Below are positions 37,422-51,161 of a DNA stretch of 64,000 bases, piece by piece. Location: assembly GCF_021155765.1 (NCBI RefSeq), contig NC_060106.1, forward strand, positions 16,828,031 through 16,892,030. Direction: 5' to 3'. Made by a program: the position numbers and the translations under genes. Position 1 is the stretch's first letter, and every line of letters begins with the position of its first letter. Below the pieces are notes generated by a model. That model had not been told where the DNA came from. It did no database searches and worked only from the letters and a program-made list of their open reading frames with translations. This DNA is from Diprion similis. Its lineage: Eukaryota > Arthropoda > Insecta > Hymenoptera > Diprionidae.

Positions 37422-40400
37422 ATGGCATCGAGGAAACTCGCTGCTGTTCTTGGAGCGATTCTGCATCTTTCCCTGTGTAAGTCGAACCCTCATATATACC
37501 TACTTCTATAAATTCTTCACGTTCGTCTGTCGCGTGTGACTTACTTGGCCAATTTGTCACTAAACTTGGAACAGACGATAAGAATCAGTAAAATAATTTC
37601 AACTGCGACAGAAATTAATACGGAACCCACGGGAGTTTGTTTTTTACTCCCCTACATTTTCTGCCTTATTCTCATTTTCGATACATCAACGTCTCGAATA
37701 AACGGTGCCAATTTATTTAGCTAGAAAACTTTACTCCGTGGGAACACTTCATTTCTCAAAGGATATAAAAAAAAAAAAAAAAAAGTGAAGAAACAACCGC
37801 TATTTCTACATCAATCAGGCATTATAGTTACATCCCTCCATGGAATTCAAAAATCTCATTTAAACCACGAATGTTTGTCGTATATTTTTCCTCAGAATTA
37901 TTCTCAGAGCTGTATATACGGATTTGATTTTCACCTCGAGGCGTTCCGCCGTATCGCCAGCTCGTGCACTTTATAACACCGAGAGAGCTTTGCCTGCACA
38001 ATGTTCTCTTTCCGCTCGCCTGCAGCACCGACGAAAATCGTCCGCGGTGGAAATCCGCGTGACTTTAACTAAATCATGGCGGATTTAAGTGGATTTTGAG
38101 AAACCCGGTGGGGTTCCACGATCTATTGCTCCTGCACACCCTCTGCAGTCCTTTCCACCCACACGCTCTGGTCACTTTGAGTCTGTGATCCCGCGTTCAG
38201 TCGAATCAGTTACTCCTTTCGGGGGCGACTTCTCCGTGGAGATCAAGTCGAGAATTACGCCTCGATTATGCCCTAGTACTTACCTTGATTTAGCGCCGTA
38301 TAAACTGCCTTTAACGCACCCCCATAGCCGAGGTGAAACGCAAGCGATAAATGTCAGGGCCAATTTGGACCTCGAAAGAGCCTCCGTCTAGTTCCTCGCC
38401 AAATTTTCAGACGAATCACATCATTAAAAAAAATTAAAGAAAACCTGGTGCCTGTCAATTTTTTTTTTAAATTGGACGGTGGAGATTTGCACGTGAATGT
38501 GAAATTGCGTTAATCATGAAAGCGTTTTCAAAATTATTTATCATACAACCATAGAAGACCGATAGAATTCGGAGAAGCATGCTGATAACTTCCGAAAACG
38601 ATAAAGCTTTGAATCTGTAACATGGTGCCACAATAAGCGGAAATTATAACAATGAGAATACCAGCACAGAATGGAACTCAATTTGTGTGAAGATTATCGA
38701 AATCTTCACAATTATATGTAGATATAATAAAGCCATCACGTGATTCGGCACAAAATGTGATTCATTGAAGTTGTATTAGGATAGCCAATATCTTGGCTGT
38801 GAAATATTTGAGGAATCCTCAAAGGGTTTGAATAAAGTGGAAAAAAAAAAATAAATAAAAAATGATGAAATGGTGGATTTCCAGTCATTTCAATCAGCTC
38901 AACGTAACTGACTACCCGTATCGACGGTGTAGATCAATGTGATTTATTTTTTTACACAGAAAAAAAGAACGTCGATCGAAAGCCTACGAGACGGGATATA
39001 GTCGTATGGAATCGAGCCAGCAGTTTCCCAATTCTACAAGTATAAATTCTCAAATAATTCGATTCGCAGTAAGTTTTTCACCTATTCAATACATCGGTCT
39101 AGACTTAGATGAGAATAATCAATTGCATATAATTGATGTCAAGCAGACAGCCGAAATAACTTTAGTCCGAAAGTTGAAGGAAGATAGTAATAACGGATTT
39201 GTCGAGAGCATTCGATTCTTGGAACGTATTTAATACAATGATCTATTGTGCTGATTGGAAATGGTGTAAATTTTTTTCAATTATAAGAAAAAAAATTCTT
39301 ATACAGTTTTAGTAAATCGTCTCCTGAGATGTTTACCAGGGAATACTTTACTGTCAAATTAAAAGTAAGCTTGTAAACCGGCGTAGAAGTTTGAAGGCTC
39401 TCAAGCATTTTGAGGGTAGGTACTATGTATAAGTATGCAGATTATAATCGTCCATGGGATCTTAGCTCCGAGTCGAACCGAGGCATGATCAGAAACCACA
39501 GGGAGACTGATTGCAAGACGGTAAATCTCGGCTGCGCACGTGTCGCCGGTATTTCGTGCCGTCGGGCTGTCGGTCGTATTTACACGCCTGTGAAGTCTCA
39601 CAAGGTATGTACAGAGTCGTGTTTGTGTATCGGGAGGCGAATGGACGTGAGAGGTGGGTGAGCTTAAAGCTGGATCGTGTCGCTCTAAGGGGGTGGTTCG
39701 CAGGGGGAGTAAGAGGCTTGAGTGAAGCAGTTTTAATACGGCTGTCGCGCCCTTAAATAAAGCACAATAGCACCACCCTCTGACAACCCACCCCGGGGCT
39801 TCTTGCCAAGACGTATTGGAAAAATACCAACGAGAAGAAACGGCTCGATATAGAAACGGAGAAGCTGCTGCAGTAGGAGCCGAGGGAATTTGATAGAAGC
39901 TAAGAGAAACTGGAAGAACCTTTCCCTCCACCGCCCTCGCCCTTCCCTTCCTTTCCCTTCCCACCTTCGCTTTCGCGCCTTCTTTCTACTCTTTCTCTGC
40001 CTTCTCCTTTACTTCAGTCTCTTCGGATTATGCTAACGAGACAATCTCCCTCGAACGGTGAAACACATCTGAAAATCTTACCCTTATTCTCGCCTTCGAA
40101 TTCTCCCGCTCAGATATTGCCATAACCGTTCGTGTGGATCCGATCGAAACGCGATCGACGCACCGCGCGTTTCTTCGCGATAGATCGTTTTTGAAAAAAT
40201 TATAAACGTGAAAAAGAATTCTGGAGAAATTTGTAAAGTAGAGTAGAATTTTTTTGGAGTCAGAATTGTGAGGGTAGTGTGAGTTGCTTACTGCTTTATA
40301 TATGTTGTTAGTTAAACTCACGCATGTTCTTTCAACGTAATTGTCATATAACATAATCGAAGCACCTCTTAGGTACTGCAAAAATATGCTGTCCACAATA

Positions 40401-43400
40401 TTCCGATCGGTTTCTTATTTTTTTTTTTTTTGTCATTCAGCCGAGTCACTGAGGCTAAGAATTTACACACGCGAGGTAGTTTTCAAATTTTAGAGAACCA
40501 GAATATATTGAACAGCCGAGAATAAAAAAGAAAAGAAATATCATTTTAAGAAGTGTAACAGTATTGCGATTCGTAACCGAAACTGTAAAATAGAGAACAG
40601 AAATTCGATCAAACTTTGAAAGTCTGCTCAACTTTACAAGACGTTTCTTTATAGAGATCGAATTGAACAACAAAACGCAATTTTCACATCGTTCTATCGT
40701 CGAGTTTCGCTAATTTTAACGTCTATAAAAATATCTGCAGTATTATTTTTCGCGCAGTGAATTGGTATGAGTTCTGACTTCACCCTTCATTCTATTTTCC
40801 AAATTCCATTCCCATTCCGAGCAGGGCGCTGCAGAATTTTCCCCCTTTCATAGCTCGTGCTGAGAAGTAAAATCGTTTCAGCTCCTTTTTCTTTACGAGA
40901 TTCGGGCCACGATGATCAGTCTCGTGCCGTATACGTACGCTTTGCGCGAAATAGGTTGGTGGGTGTATCTAGTAATAGAGTTGCGATTCAATCAACTCAG
41001 AAGCTTAGCTCTGGATATCGATGGATTACTTCGGATGGCCTCGGTACTTACTGATTACATGCGTAGCTGGTTATTCAATTTGAAAATCAGAGCGCGCTTT
41101 TCACATCTAGAAGTCTGACACGACGTGTACCTTAAATTGTATTCTGCTAATACGTGAAATTGAACGTTGATATCAATGCTGAGAAAGAATATAAATTAAA
41201 CCGACTGTGGACGAAATATCAAGTCGATTTTGAACCCACAGAATACTTCCGTGGCTTCAAAAAACGTTGATTGCTTCAAATAAATTTCTTTTAGTTCGAC
41301 TAATAATAATTTATAATTTTTTTAGCAGAAAAATATTTTGTAGACAGCCGGTGACTAATTCATTTCTGTGGATGAAAAAACGTTTCCTTAATCGAAAGTG
41401 CAAGATCTTATGAAACCAAGTGAATTCAAATTATTTTCCATTCCTTTAAATCTAATAAAAATATTTCTTGGTGCCTGCGGCTGTAAATAATAAGACGAAC
41501 AAATGTGACACTCAAAGTCTGGAATCATCCGAGTTCCTGAATTCTGAATTGAAGAAATGGGAAGCGTATGACGTGGAGGGCGGAAAAAAATTTGGAGAAT
41601 TTTATATAACGTTTTATGTAGGATATATGGAAGCCCGAGGGCGATATCTGCGATTCGCATCCAGAATCGTGTGAGTTTGAAGAATTTCCCCACTTATCGG
41701 TCTCGTGCATGACCGCATATGAGAGAATTCGATACGAATACAAGCGTATGGTATTTCCAATCTATCGGCGGCAGAAAAATGTTGAATATTCAATCGACCA
41801 TTATTTATTTATTCCCGCATTCGCGACGGCTTCGGTGCAGAGACTTCCGGAATGTTTATCTCCCGCACGCGATCCGAGAAGCGGGGAAAAAGGAGAACGA
41901 ATGTAAGAAAACTAAAAGAACGGTATAAGAGGAAGAGGAAGAGGAAGAGGAGAAAATCCGGGTTCAAGCGACGCTGTCGAATACAATATGAACGCGGTGC
42001 GGAAGTCCCGCGTTTGGCGAGAAAGAGAAGAATGAAAGTAAAAAAGAATAAAAAAAAATAAAGAAAGAAAGAAATAAAATAAAGCGGAAGAAGAAGAAGT
42101 ATAGGGAAAAAATACCGCGCGATTGCCCCTCCATTACAACGAATTCCGAACCTCGTCCATTCACAAATTGCAAAAGCACTCGTGCTGCAAACCGTAAGAG
42201 CCTTCGGGTTGCCACTAGCGTTCGTGACTATTTTCCCAAAATTACCTTCGATGCATTTCCGCCCTGTTTTCCCGCTCTTTTCTTATCACCTTGTATATAC
42301 CTTCTGGGTCTCGATTTTACGATCGATTAGTCAGAGGCCCGATCCCTCGAATCTTACACTCAATTAATTACAAGTAATTAAAAAATAAACGAATAATTGT
42401 TTCAGGCCAAAATTCGCCGGAAGTGAATCCAGAGTTTTTGGCCCCGTTGGAGAACCACACGGTAACACAGGGCCGGGACGTATCGTTCACCTGCGTCGTG
42501 AATCACCTTCAATCTTACAAGGTGAGTTAACCGCATTAGGGTCAACTTAGCCATTTTATTTCACTTTGTTTCGTTAACTTTTTAACCACCCGCCGAAGCG
42601 AGACCCGAAATCAATTACCTCGACTGTACGGGAAACTCCCGCAAGCAAGCAGTCAGGCCTTATAATATGAAGTATCAGCGCGTAAGCTGAACAATCGTAA
42701 AGTGAACTTTTTTTATTTCTTGATTGAGACTGGGCCACTTTTTCCACCTTACGCCGAAGCCCAAAGTTCGAAACTTTATTCGAGAAAGTCCGCGAGACTT
42801 GGGCTGCTAAAATATTCGAAACGATCTTTTCCGCGAAGAGCGAAGAAAACGGAAAGGACGAACGAACGCCGCCGGTCCTTTCTCGAATTTAGATACGAGC
42901 TTTCGCCTCTCCTCGCAAGCACGTTCAACTATACGTACCTACATTGCGTATATATAATACGTATGTATATAATACAGCTCAAGTAAACGGTGGGAAAGTA
43001 AATTGCTGGAGTGTATTTCAATTTTCTGTTAGAACAAGGCCTCTGCAATGTTGACGCACCCTTTTGCGCTACAAGAAACTATATTATAGCATATTGTTAA
43101 ATATACAGATATATACGTGCACAAACATGTCGTACATTAAAGTATGTACATAAAGACCCTCGAGTAGCAAAGCAGAGCTTATAATATCATAAATGGAGAG
43201 GAATCCGTTGACGCGTTTTCACTAGATACCTATACGTTGCACCCATTATCAAGGTAATATATTTTAACCTGATTAATTTTCAGCCTTGTCTATATTCAGG
43301 TTCGAGGATAGATTAAAAATTTTCTATACCGTATTATCATTATTATACTACACGTATCTATACTACCTCACGTCACTTTCTTCACCCATACGCACCTGTA

Positions 43401-46400
43401 TCTATAATCATATGTGAAATGTACCTGTTCTACATACATGTCATGTATTATTTATGTAAATTACACGTAAATTATGACCCGGAAGTCAATGATGTTTACA
43501 TTAGCTAGGAATTACCCAGCCTGCAGAGTTAATCCGGGATATTTGTGACGAAATATTCAATATCGTTTCCGGAATTATTATAGGGCGAGGGGGCAAAACG
43601 GGGTACTTAAAATACTTAGTTATCAAGAATTCAAATACGCTGAAGCTTTTTTTTTGTTATTCTAACCAAAGAAAACAAAAATGATCATTTTCAGATTTCA
43701 TGGAAGAATTTTTTTTTCTTAATTTTTGAAAAATCAAAATAATGCTGGATAATGTTTATAGAAGTCATTTTTGACTGTTTAAAAAACATTTTGAAAAATA
43801 ACGTTATATCACCCCTACCTCTATACCTACATTCAATTGCATCATCAATTGAAGAACGACTCAAATGTGTTTCTTTATTATACACAGCTTTAACCAATTT
43901 TCTTAAACTCCTGATACGCGAGCAATCATTGGTAAATTAATCGATCGTTCGACCTCGATTTCAGGTCGCCTGGATCAAGTCAGACTCGAGAGCCATTTTG
44001 GCGATCCACACGCATATGGTCGCCCATAATCCACGACTATCTGTTACGCACAATGGCCATAACACTTGGAAGCTCCATGTAGCGAATGTTCAGAAAAACG
44101 ACTCGGGGACGTACATGTGTCAAGTGAACACGGACCCGATGCGAAGTCAGGTGAGAGTCGTATCCAAATATAAAAATTAAGGGACAGAAATGAAGAAAAA
44201 AGTAAATTCATGTACTCAAAAATATCCTTGTTAAACGTGTTATGATTCTATTTCAACGGATTTTCTTTGCAATCATTCTTTGGCCTGTAAATTTACAAAC
44301 TTTTGATATCAATTATTATTGATGATCTGAATAAAGGATTCCAGCGATATTATTTTTGCCAATGATACTGGAGAAAAATATACGAAACAACGTTCATGGC
44401 TACTACATATACGTGAAATGAATTTGATTATGAGCAAATTCGAATGTGAAAGAAGATTGAAAAACGGTTTCACAATTAGAACTCCTTCAAAATATTTAAA
44501 CTCATATTTTGAATTAGGCGTGTAACATATAGGTATATATTATTGCAATTAGCGTTCCTGAAATTTTTTCAAACGGTTTTTCCCCTTTTCCTGAATTCCG
44601 GTTCATCCTGGATTCATCTTACAATTACTTATCATTCACGCACATTGCCACTGGCTCGGCTGCATACAGGCAATGGGTTAATCCCATCGAGTTACCAGTT
44701 TATCATTACATGATAATATGACTCTGCCCAGAACGGTTACATGGAGGTAGTAATCCCGCCGGACATTAAGGACGACGCCTCTGCCGACGGCCTCGTCGCC
44801 AAGGAAGGTGGGAATATTAGACTGCGATGTCAGGCAACCGGAACTCCGATGCCCAACGTAACGTGGCGCCGAGAGGATGGCCGGAACATAATCCTGCGGC
44901 ACGACAATCAGAAGGAAGGTAAGCACAGTGTGCAAGACACCTTTTTTACTTTATTAAAATTCCCCTGGGATATCCCCCCCCCCCATCCCCCTTTCCTCGC
45001 CCCTCACGTTTAGATACGTACGGTTTTACGGTATACTGCATCTTTTTTTTAAATAATTATTACACACTTGCACCCACCTACGTGTGTAAACCTAAACCGA
45101 GCGAGATAATGACTCTGAACCCTCGTAATTATTATACGCAGCACTCAAGTACCACGACGGCGAAATACTCGAGCTAACCGGCGTTCTCCGACAAGAAATG
45201 GGATCCTACCTCTGCATTGCCAGCAACGGCATTCCTCCGAGTGTCAGTAAGAGATACTCCATCGATGTGCATTGTGAGTGGAAAACATTGTCGATATTTC
45301 GGGTTATGTGATTTAAATTGCAGAGAAAATTGATGAGGAGAATTTGAATAGGCTGAAAATGCTAGTTTTTTAACTTCCAGTTTCGTTGTTTTTAGAGAAA
45401 AATGGAAGTTATTGTAATCACACCAAAAATGGAATGTTAAGTTTTTAATAGATCTTGACGTTAAGAGATCTAGAGAATCACCACCGACCATTTTCGGATT
45501 GACGTCTGTATGTAGGCATGCGTGTGGTCAGTTATTTTATCCGACGATATCTCGAGAACGAGTTACCGGATTTCAATGATTTTGATCTCCATCGACGCGG
45601 CTCCTCCAAACTAAAAACTGATTAGATTTTTGTTTTAATCGGTTCTGTTCTTTTCAAATGATTTAAATAATAAAATTTCAAGAAATATAATCAAAACTAT
45701 AATATCTTGAGAATGGATGAATCGATTTGAATGAAAATTGAAACCACAAGGATTTTTGAGTCGCTAATAACGAATTCAAAGTCGGATTTCGAATTTTGGT
45801 AGAATTAGTAGGCCAAGGTTTTTTGGGTCACCGATAACATATCCAAGGTCAGACTTACAAAATTTGTAATAGTGTACCAGAGGCTCTGAATCGTTGATCA
45901 CGGATCTGAATTTATAGTTCGGAATTCGAATTGAATATTATTATTATTATTTTTTCTGCGAACTTCGAACCTGCGGTGTGAAAATGGGAAGTTTGAGAGC
46001 TGGCTCATGGCCAGCTTAAAACCGCTTATATTTTTTCTGTATAAAAAATAGTTTATCTCCGTTTTTTTGATTGAAATTTTTGGTTGCAGGCACTTACAGT
46101 TTTTTACAACTCTACTTTACAATTTTTCTATCTCTTGTCATACGTCGATCAAGGAACAAAAATAAGACAAACTTTGTTCTTGTTCCCGATTTTTAGTCCA
46201 GCCGCTAATCAAGGTCCACACTCAGCTCGTGGCTGCGCCTCTTCACAGCGACGTGTTGCTTCAATGTTCCGTCGAAGCCTCACCCCGAGCCATGAACACG
46301 TGGTACAAAGACACAGGTAAGCGATAAGTATGCCCTTTTATTTTATTACGTACCGCGGGCTTATGGACATATTTTCACCTAATTTCAAAATAATTATTCA

Positions 46401-47738
46401 AGAAATAAGTTACGAGTTGTGTTATAATGAGCAGCTGCTCAACGGATTCATGATTATTATTTTTCGAGCGCATGCACAATGCATTGTACATACATACGTG
46501 CCAAAGTCTATATTATAACTCACTGCATCACGGCTCGGTGCAGCTGTGCAGCCTGTTGAATTAAACCGAGTTTCAATTTGACGCAAGCTTTCCGTGCAAT
46601 TGCTCTTGAAAGTCGAACTAATTAAAGGCTGCACTTTTCCCTAGTGGTTTCACAGTCGTGTGCGCGTGTATCTGTAACTACGAAACTTTCTGTACTGCAG
46701 GATAAACTCATAGAATATCGCGAGAATACGGGACGACGTTTACTCGGCTAATATACTCACTTTGCCTTTCATTTTTCACAAAACATTGCTTTCAAGATAT
46801 ATGAACTCTAGTTTAGACCGAATCATCTGCAAATTGAAATGACATAATTGGTTTATTTTTTGTATTTTTATTTTTGTTTGTAATCACTTGTTATAGCTCG
46901 GGACCTCTGACTTATTGCGATAGGAACTCGAAAAATATTCAAGGCATAATCGATATCGAAGATGTAATCTCTTCGTAGTATATTTTGAGTTATGCATTTT
47001 TCAAATGGAGATAATGTGAGAAGAATTCATTTGATATTAACAATAATAATAATTATTGGAAACCTTTGTTGAGGTGAGAAATTGCTACCGAACGAGAAAT
47101 ACAAGATGGAGGAAGCGCCGGTGAACGACTACTCGTGGCAGATGAATCTGACGATTCGTTCTCTGGAACAAAGGGACCTTGGTAGCTATGTTTGTTCGGC
47201 GGAGAACGCGCTTGGAAAAGCCGAGGGGGTGGTCCGGCTGCAGGGTGAGTTTACTTTTAAAAATTCAGAAGAAAAAAGGAATGATAAAGAGGGATAAAAA
47301 TACATTTCGGGGTGCTGTCGCGCATAAAAAAAGATCAAAAGAATCCCGCGTGTCCGGGTTGGCCTCTGACCGTGTTTTCCTTCCGCATCTGCAGAGTTAA
47401 ATCTGCCGAAAACGACGCCGGTGAGTTTGACGAGAAACACGGATCCTCGGCCGCGGAAAAAACCACCAAGGACTAAGAAAAAGAACGGAAAAATTTACGG
47501 CGGCCGAGCCGAAGGCGATGATGGATTTGTGGGCAACGACGAGGACCTTGCGACCACCCAGAGGATGGGCGGAAGCGGAAGCACGCAGGACGGACATCGC
47601 ACCGAGGAACCTCTGACGGTGCCTTCCCTCTCTCCCCCCTGGGTGATCCTGAACACGGCGAGCAGGAAGCGGTTCTTCGGCCTGAAGAAGGCGACGCTGC
47701 TGCTGTTCCTGCTCTTCGTTACAGCGGTGTATAAGTGA
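37422..47738 (+). CDS. DIP/lachesin-like three-immunoglobulin cell-surface protein
   Basis: Eight coding exons: 37422-37476, 42406-42521, 43965-44150, 44732-44918, 45142-45273, 46197-46316, 47074-47244 and 47395-47738. All phases close to 436 aa. Residues 1-19 are a signal peptide (MASRKLAAVLGAILHLSLC). Three Ig domains follow, with disulphide Cys pairs 48/109, 152/206 and 249/306. Ig1 has the family motifs VAWIKSDSRAILAIH, NTWKLHV and CQVNTDPMRSQ, and Ig2 starts with VVIPPDI. Sequons lie at N35, N161 and N290. A basic Pro/Lys tail (about 330-355) leads to a hydrophobic end (422-436), suggesting a GPI anchor. In Drosophila, DIPs bind Dpr partners on neurons and specify synaptic connections. 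The paralogue is not determined. The neighbouring gene DDX51 converges on it. Confidence 0.93.
37477..42405 (+). other. Intron 1 of the DIP-like gene (4.9 kb)
   Basis: Bounded by GTAAGT and TTTCAG. It contains an 18-nt A run (37767-37784), an AATAAA followed by poly-A near 38830-38850, an orphan open frame (38961-39233), a 187-codon minus frame (39401-39964) that I do not believe, and a purine-rich low-complexity stretch at 41928-42097. Confidence 0.7.
38961..39236 (+). pseudogene. Orphan protein-like open frame in DIP intron 1
   Basis: About 90 codons remain open from just after a splice-acceptor-like TTTTTTTACACAG (ends near 38959) to TAA at about 39234. The first Met is at 39006. The start is basic (KKERRSKAYETG), and the later part (RFAVSFSP, YIGLDLDENNQLHIIDV, LVRKLKED) vaguely recalls one blade of a WD-type propeller. 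I cannot name a parent gene. It may be a captured exon, a decayed retrocopy, a nested gene exon, or chance. Confidence 0.25.
45490..45960. repeat. Dispersed insect repeat, copy 2, in DIP intron 5
   Basis: Three degenerate units (about 45750-45815, 45817-45880 and 45880-45940) share a TTTTTGGGTC(G/A)C(T/C)GATNACGAAT-like core, then a TTCGAATTTTG-like block. Two earlier blocks (about 45547-45600 and 45699-45745) share TATCTCGAGAA...GGATTTCAATGA. The core matches copy 1 at 13636-13845. The sequence is non-coding. Confidence 0.5.
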
Positions 47739-48908
47739 AGGATTATATTCCTTGCTTGCAGATTTGTATCGTTTATCGTCGTTAACATGTGTTATGATTG
47801 CTGTTTGTACATCGTTATCAATTATACTATATAGGTACTGTTGTAAATACCAATGGGCAATATTTTATCTATCATGATATTCGCGAGGGGGTTGAATTTA
47901 AGGATCATGTACCGCGGAACGAACGGTCAAACAAAGTTAAGGATAAAACTGAGGTAATTATCAGCCCAGATTTAACGGGATCAAGGTAATTCAGCTCTGA
48001 CGATTATCAGTTTTTGAAATCATCAAGCGTCTATGAGGGTAGATATTACCTGCAATTATCATGGTGAAACTGGTGTGATAGTTCAAGGATTTCAATGGTA
48101 CGGCGAATTTTTTTCGATTTCGAAGCAACTTTCGAGGGTCTCGTAAAGTGAGATTAGAATTTTCTTAACGTTGTTTGTATCTGTTTATTTTTTTTACCAT
48201 TTTTTTTTTTTACATTGCAATAATTTAAGTCGCAGTATCGAATCGGGATGGAAAAATTATATTCCAAAGTTAGCTGGTTAAAACGGCGATATATCGACTG
48301 ATTTAAGCTATATATGATCAGAGAGCGTTTAACATATTATATCATGAACACGAAAACGTGAGATATATCCTGCAAATCAATACATATATATGAAAATAAC
48401 ACGGAGATTATGTATAAAAAATCGTGTTAATCAATCTATATCTCTAAGTTGTATAAATATATATGTAACTATATAGAAATGTATAACAACGCTTTGTTAA
48501 TACGAGCAAAAGATAATATTCTTCCAAGACGTTCTTCCAATATTTAAAAACACTCTTCATCGACTCTTTAAAATGAATAATATTTTTTATAGTTGCCCAA
48601 TCATTGTAATCTTGCGATCCGTCGAGTATACACCCAAAAAATGTTTGTTTCATGTGTGATATAATTATTTTGAAATATTACACGGTGAGAACTGTAAATA
48701 CACTTTCCTAAAATTGCACCTGCATGATTTTTTATTTTGCGTCAAGTTCGATCGGTTTTTCAAATTCGGGTTACATTCAGAGATTTCACACAGTGCGAAA
48801 AAATTTTCCACCAGGACAATGGGTGTTTACGATTGTAGACCATCGCGAAAGTTTTTCTGTCTTTTTCGTCACACCACCTGCGTTGTATATTTTGATTTTC
48901 CGATGACG

Positions 48909-48914
48909 AATAAA
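48909..48914 (+). terminator. Candidate poly(A) signal for the DIP-like gene
   Basis: The first canonical AATAAA I found on + after the stop at 47738, implying a 3' untranslated region of about 1.2 kb. Use is not proven. Confidence 0.3.
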
Positions 48915-49257
48915 TTTCATGAAAAATATGATTAAGAAAATCTTACACAAATACTTGTATTATGTTATACAAATCGTAAGTAATTGCGAGCTGGTTTGTT
49001 AAAAGACGTTCTTGATCGCCCTCAAAAAAAGGCAATCACTGACTCGATGGCTTAGAATTTTTTATTCCAGTGAATATTGGACTGAGACCCACGAGCGGAT
49101 TAATGTCAACAGGAATGAGAGCTGCTGCTACTATGTGAAATTGAGTAGTTAGTATTTCGCCTGAGCCTCTCTAACGAGAAGGGCTATTTTGTTCTGAGAT
49201 CCGGCAAGGGTTTGTTAGCTTAGAATCAAAGCCTAATAAGGTCAATTTGGTAAATAG

Positions 49258-49284
49258 CTCTCTCTCTCTCTCTCTCTCTCTCTC
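49258..49284. repeat. (TC)n microsatellite
   Basis: About 13 TC units. Confidence 0.9.
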
Positions 49285-51122
49285 ACATTGTTCTACAATG
49301 TATCATCGTAGTAGTATGTATATATTTCGGGTATGTTATATAATGTTTACCTGCGCCAAGACTCAATTGACCGAGCTTTTCGATCTTAATTACTAGTTAC
49401 ACAAACTGTTTGCTAATCAATTATCACAGATCGCAGTGACATTGAAGGGTGAATGAATACCTACAATTCCTAACAATTAGAAATAAATGATTTCGGCATA
49501 GGCTGCGATGTGAGAATTCACATCAATTCCAGTTTCTCACAAATTTGCCCGACTTCCGAATTATTACGTAGTTTAATACTGCTTGGGAATTTACTAAGTG
49601 ATTTGCAATTATAACTCGAAATTCAATTTGACGTTCATTAATTCCGACGAGAGTGAAGCAGTTTATATTCAAAGTGAAGTTTGTTTGCTCGTAGGTCAAT
49701 GATCATTATTCATACAATATCAAATCACTATTATTCTAGCGCAACGAAATTTCTGGTGCAAAAACATACGATATTGCGTTGGGAAATGAACTTTGAATTA
49801 TCCATCAGCTGGGAAAATAGAACTTGATTCGTATTACCGTAAATCATACAAACAATGTAGAAATTTTCTAATTTATATGACGAACGATGACAAGAAATTT
49901 CGTTAATTTCTTCCATCACAACTTTGTTAATTAATTTTACAAGAAAAATATCCTACAAGATTGTTTGGTAATTATTATAATAAGCACGGTGTCGTGACAA
50001 TAAATATTTGCTAATAGTTGATACGTATAGTTGTTCGAAGAATAGGAATTAAGGAATAACGGTTTAATATTGTCTCATAATGAACCAAAGAAATCTGCGG
50101 TCCTTCACAGTCGGCATACCTATCTATATGCTGATGAACGTGTTTTAAGTTGTAAGTACAAAAAAAAATAAAAAAATAATAAATTGAAGGCAAACGAGAG
50201 AAAAATTATATAAATATATATATAATAGATATTTGGCAACGACACATATGAATTATATAGGACCACGTTAAATGTACATAAACATAACATAAAGCAGTAT
50301 ATACCTGTATAAAATGAATACCTAACATACATATATAGTATATATATACCTATATGCCATATGTATACATATACATGCCGTATTCTGTAAATAATTATAA
50401 TGGAATGTTGAATCGTGCAAGAATCGCAGTATCGATAAACATTGCTAATAAATTCATAAGAATTGGTTAGATTTTATATGTAAAATTAAAATATGACTTC
50501 ATATGTATGATGTAACATAATTGGGAAAAAGGACATGTTTAGCCAAGTATGTAATGGATTATAAATTACTGAAACATCAAAGGCCTGCGCTTACTTTCGA
50601 AAATTTTCGTATTCGAATTTGTGCAATTTTTATCACTCCCCCTGATATTCGTGATATTTTTCATCATGTTACTTTTCATCCTACTTCACCGCGTCCAAAT
50701 AATTAATTACAAACTTTCCAAAGTCGAAATTGGCACAGGTCCTACTCGAGATGAAATAACTATTCAAACTCCAGTTATCAACCTCTCGTTTCCCGCTAGG
50801 CCGCACACTTCTAGTAAAGTAAACTTCCATCTCATCGACGAAATATGTCTTGTTAATAGAAAGCGAGACGTGATTCATTGCGCACCGATTTGTTCTTCAA
50901 GGGAGATAGTAAGTGACGTGCGCGTCAAAGATGAGAATTTTTGGTAATGTTACGTAATAATATTTTCTCCGTTTTACGAGATAAGTGACATCATTTATCT
51001 TTTTATAAATTATTATAATATGAATGGTTGCCTTCGTAAACATTGAATAATATAAACAGAGTAACCAACAGTTGATTATTCAAATTGGTATTAAAATTAA
51101 ACGGATAGAGCAACGTAAACTA

Positions 51123-51160
<38 letters not shown>
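51123..51160. repeat. (AAT)n trinucleotide repeat
   Basis: About 12 uninterrupted AAT/TAA units. Confidence 0.95.

Positions 51161-51161
<1 letters not shown>

Noticed and set aside
39401..39964. 187-codon minus-strand open frame, the longest outside the genes
   Set aside because: GC-rich DNA with opposed open frames on +. No domain, no signal peptide, no phase-compatible exons, and it lies in DIP intron 1. Most likely chance.
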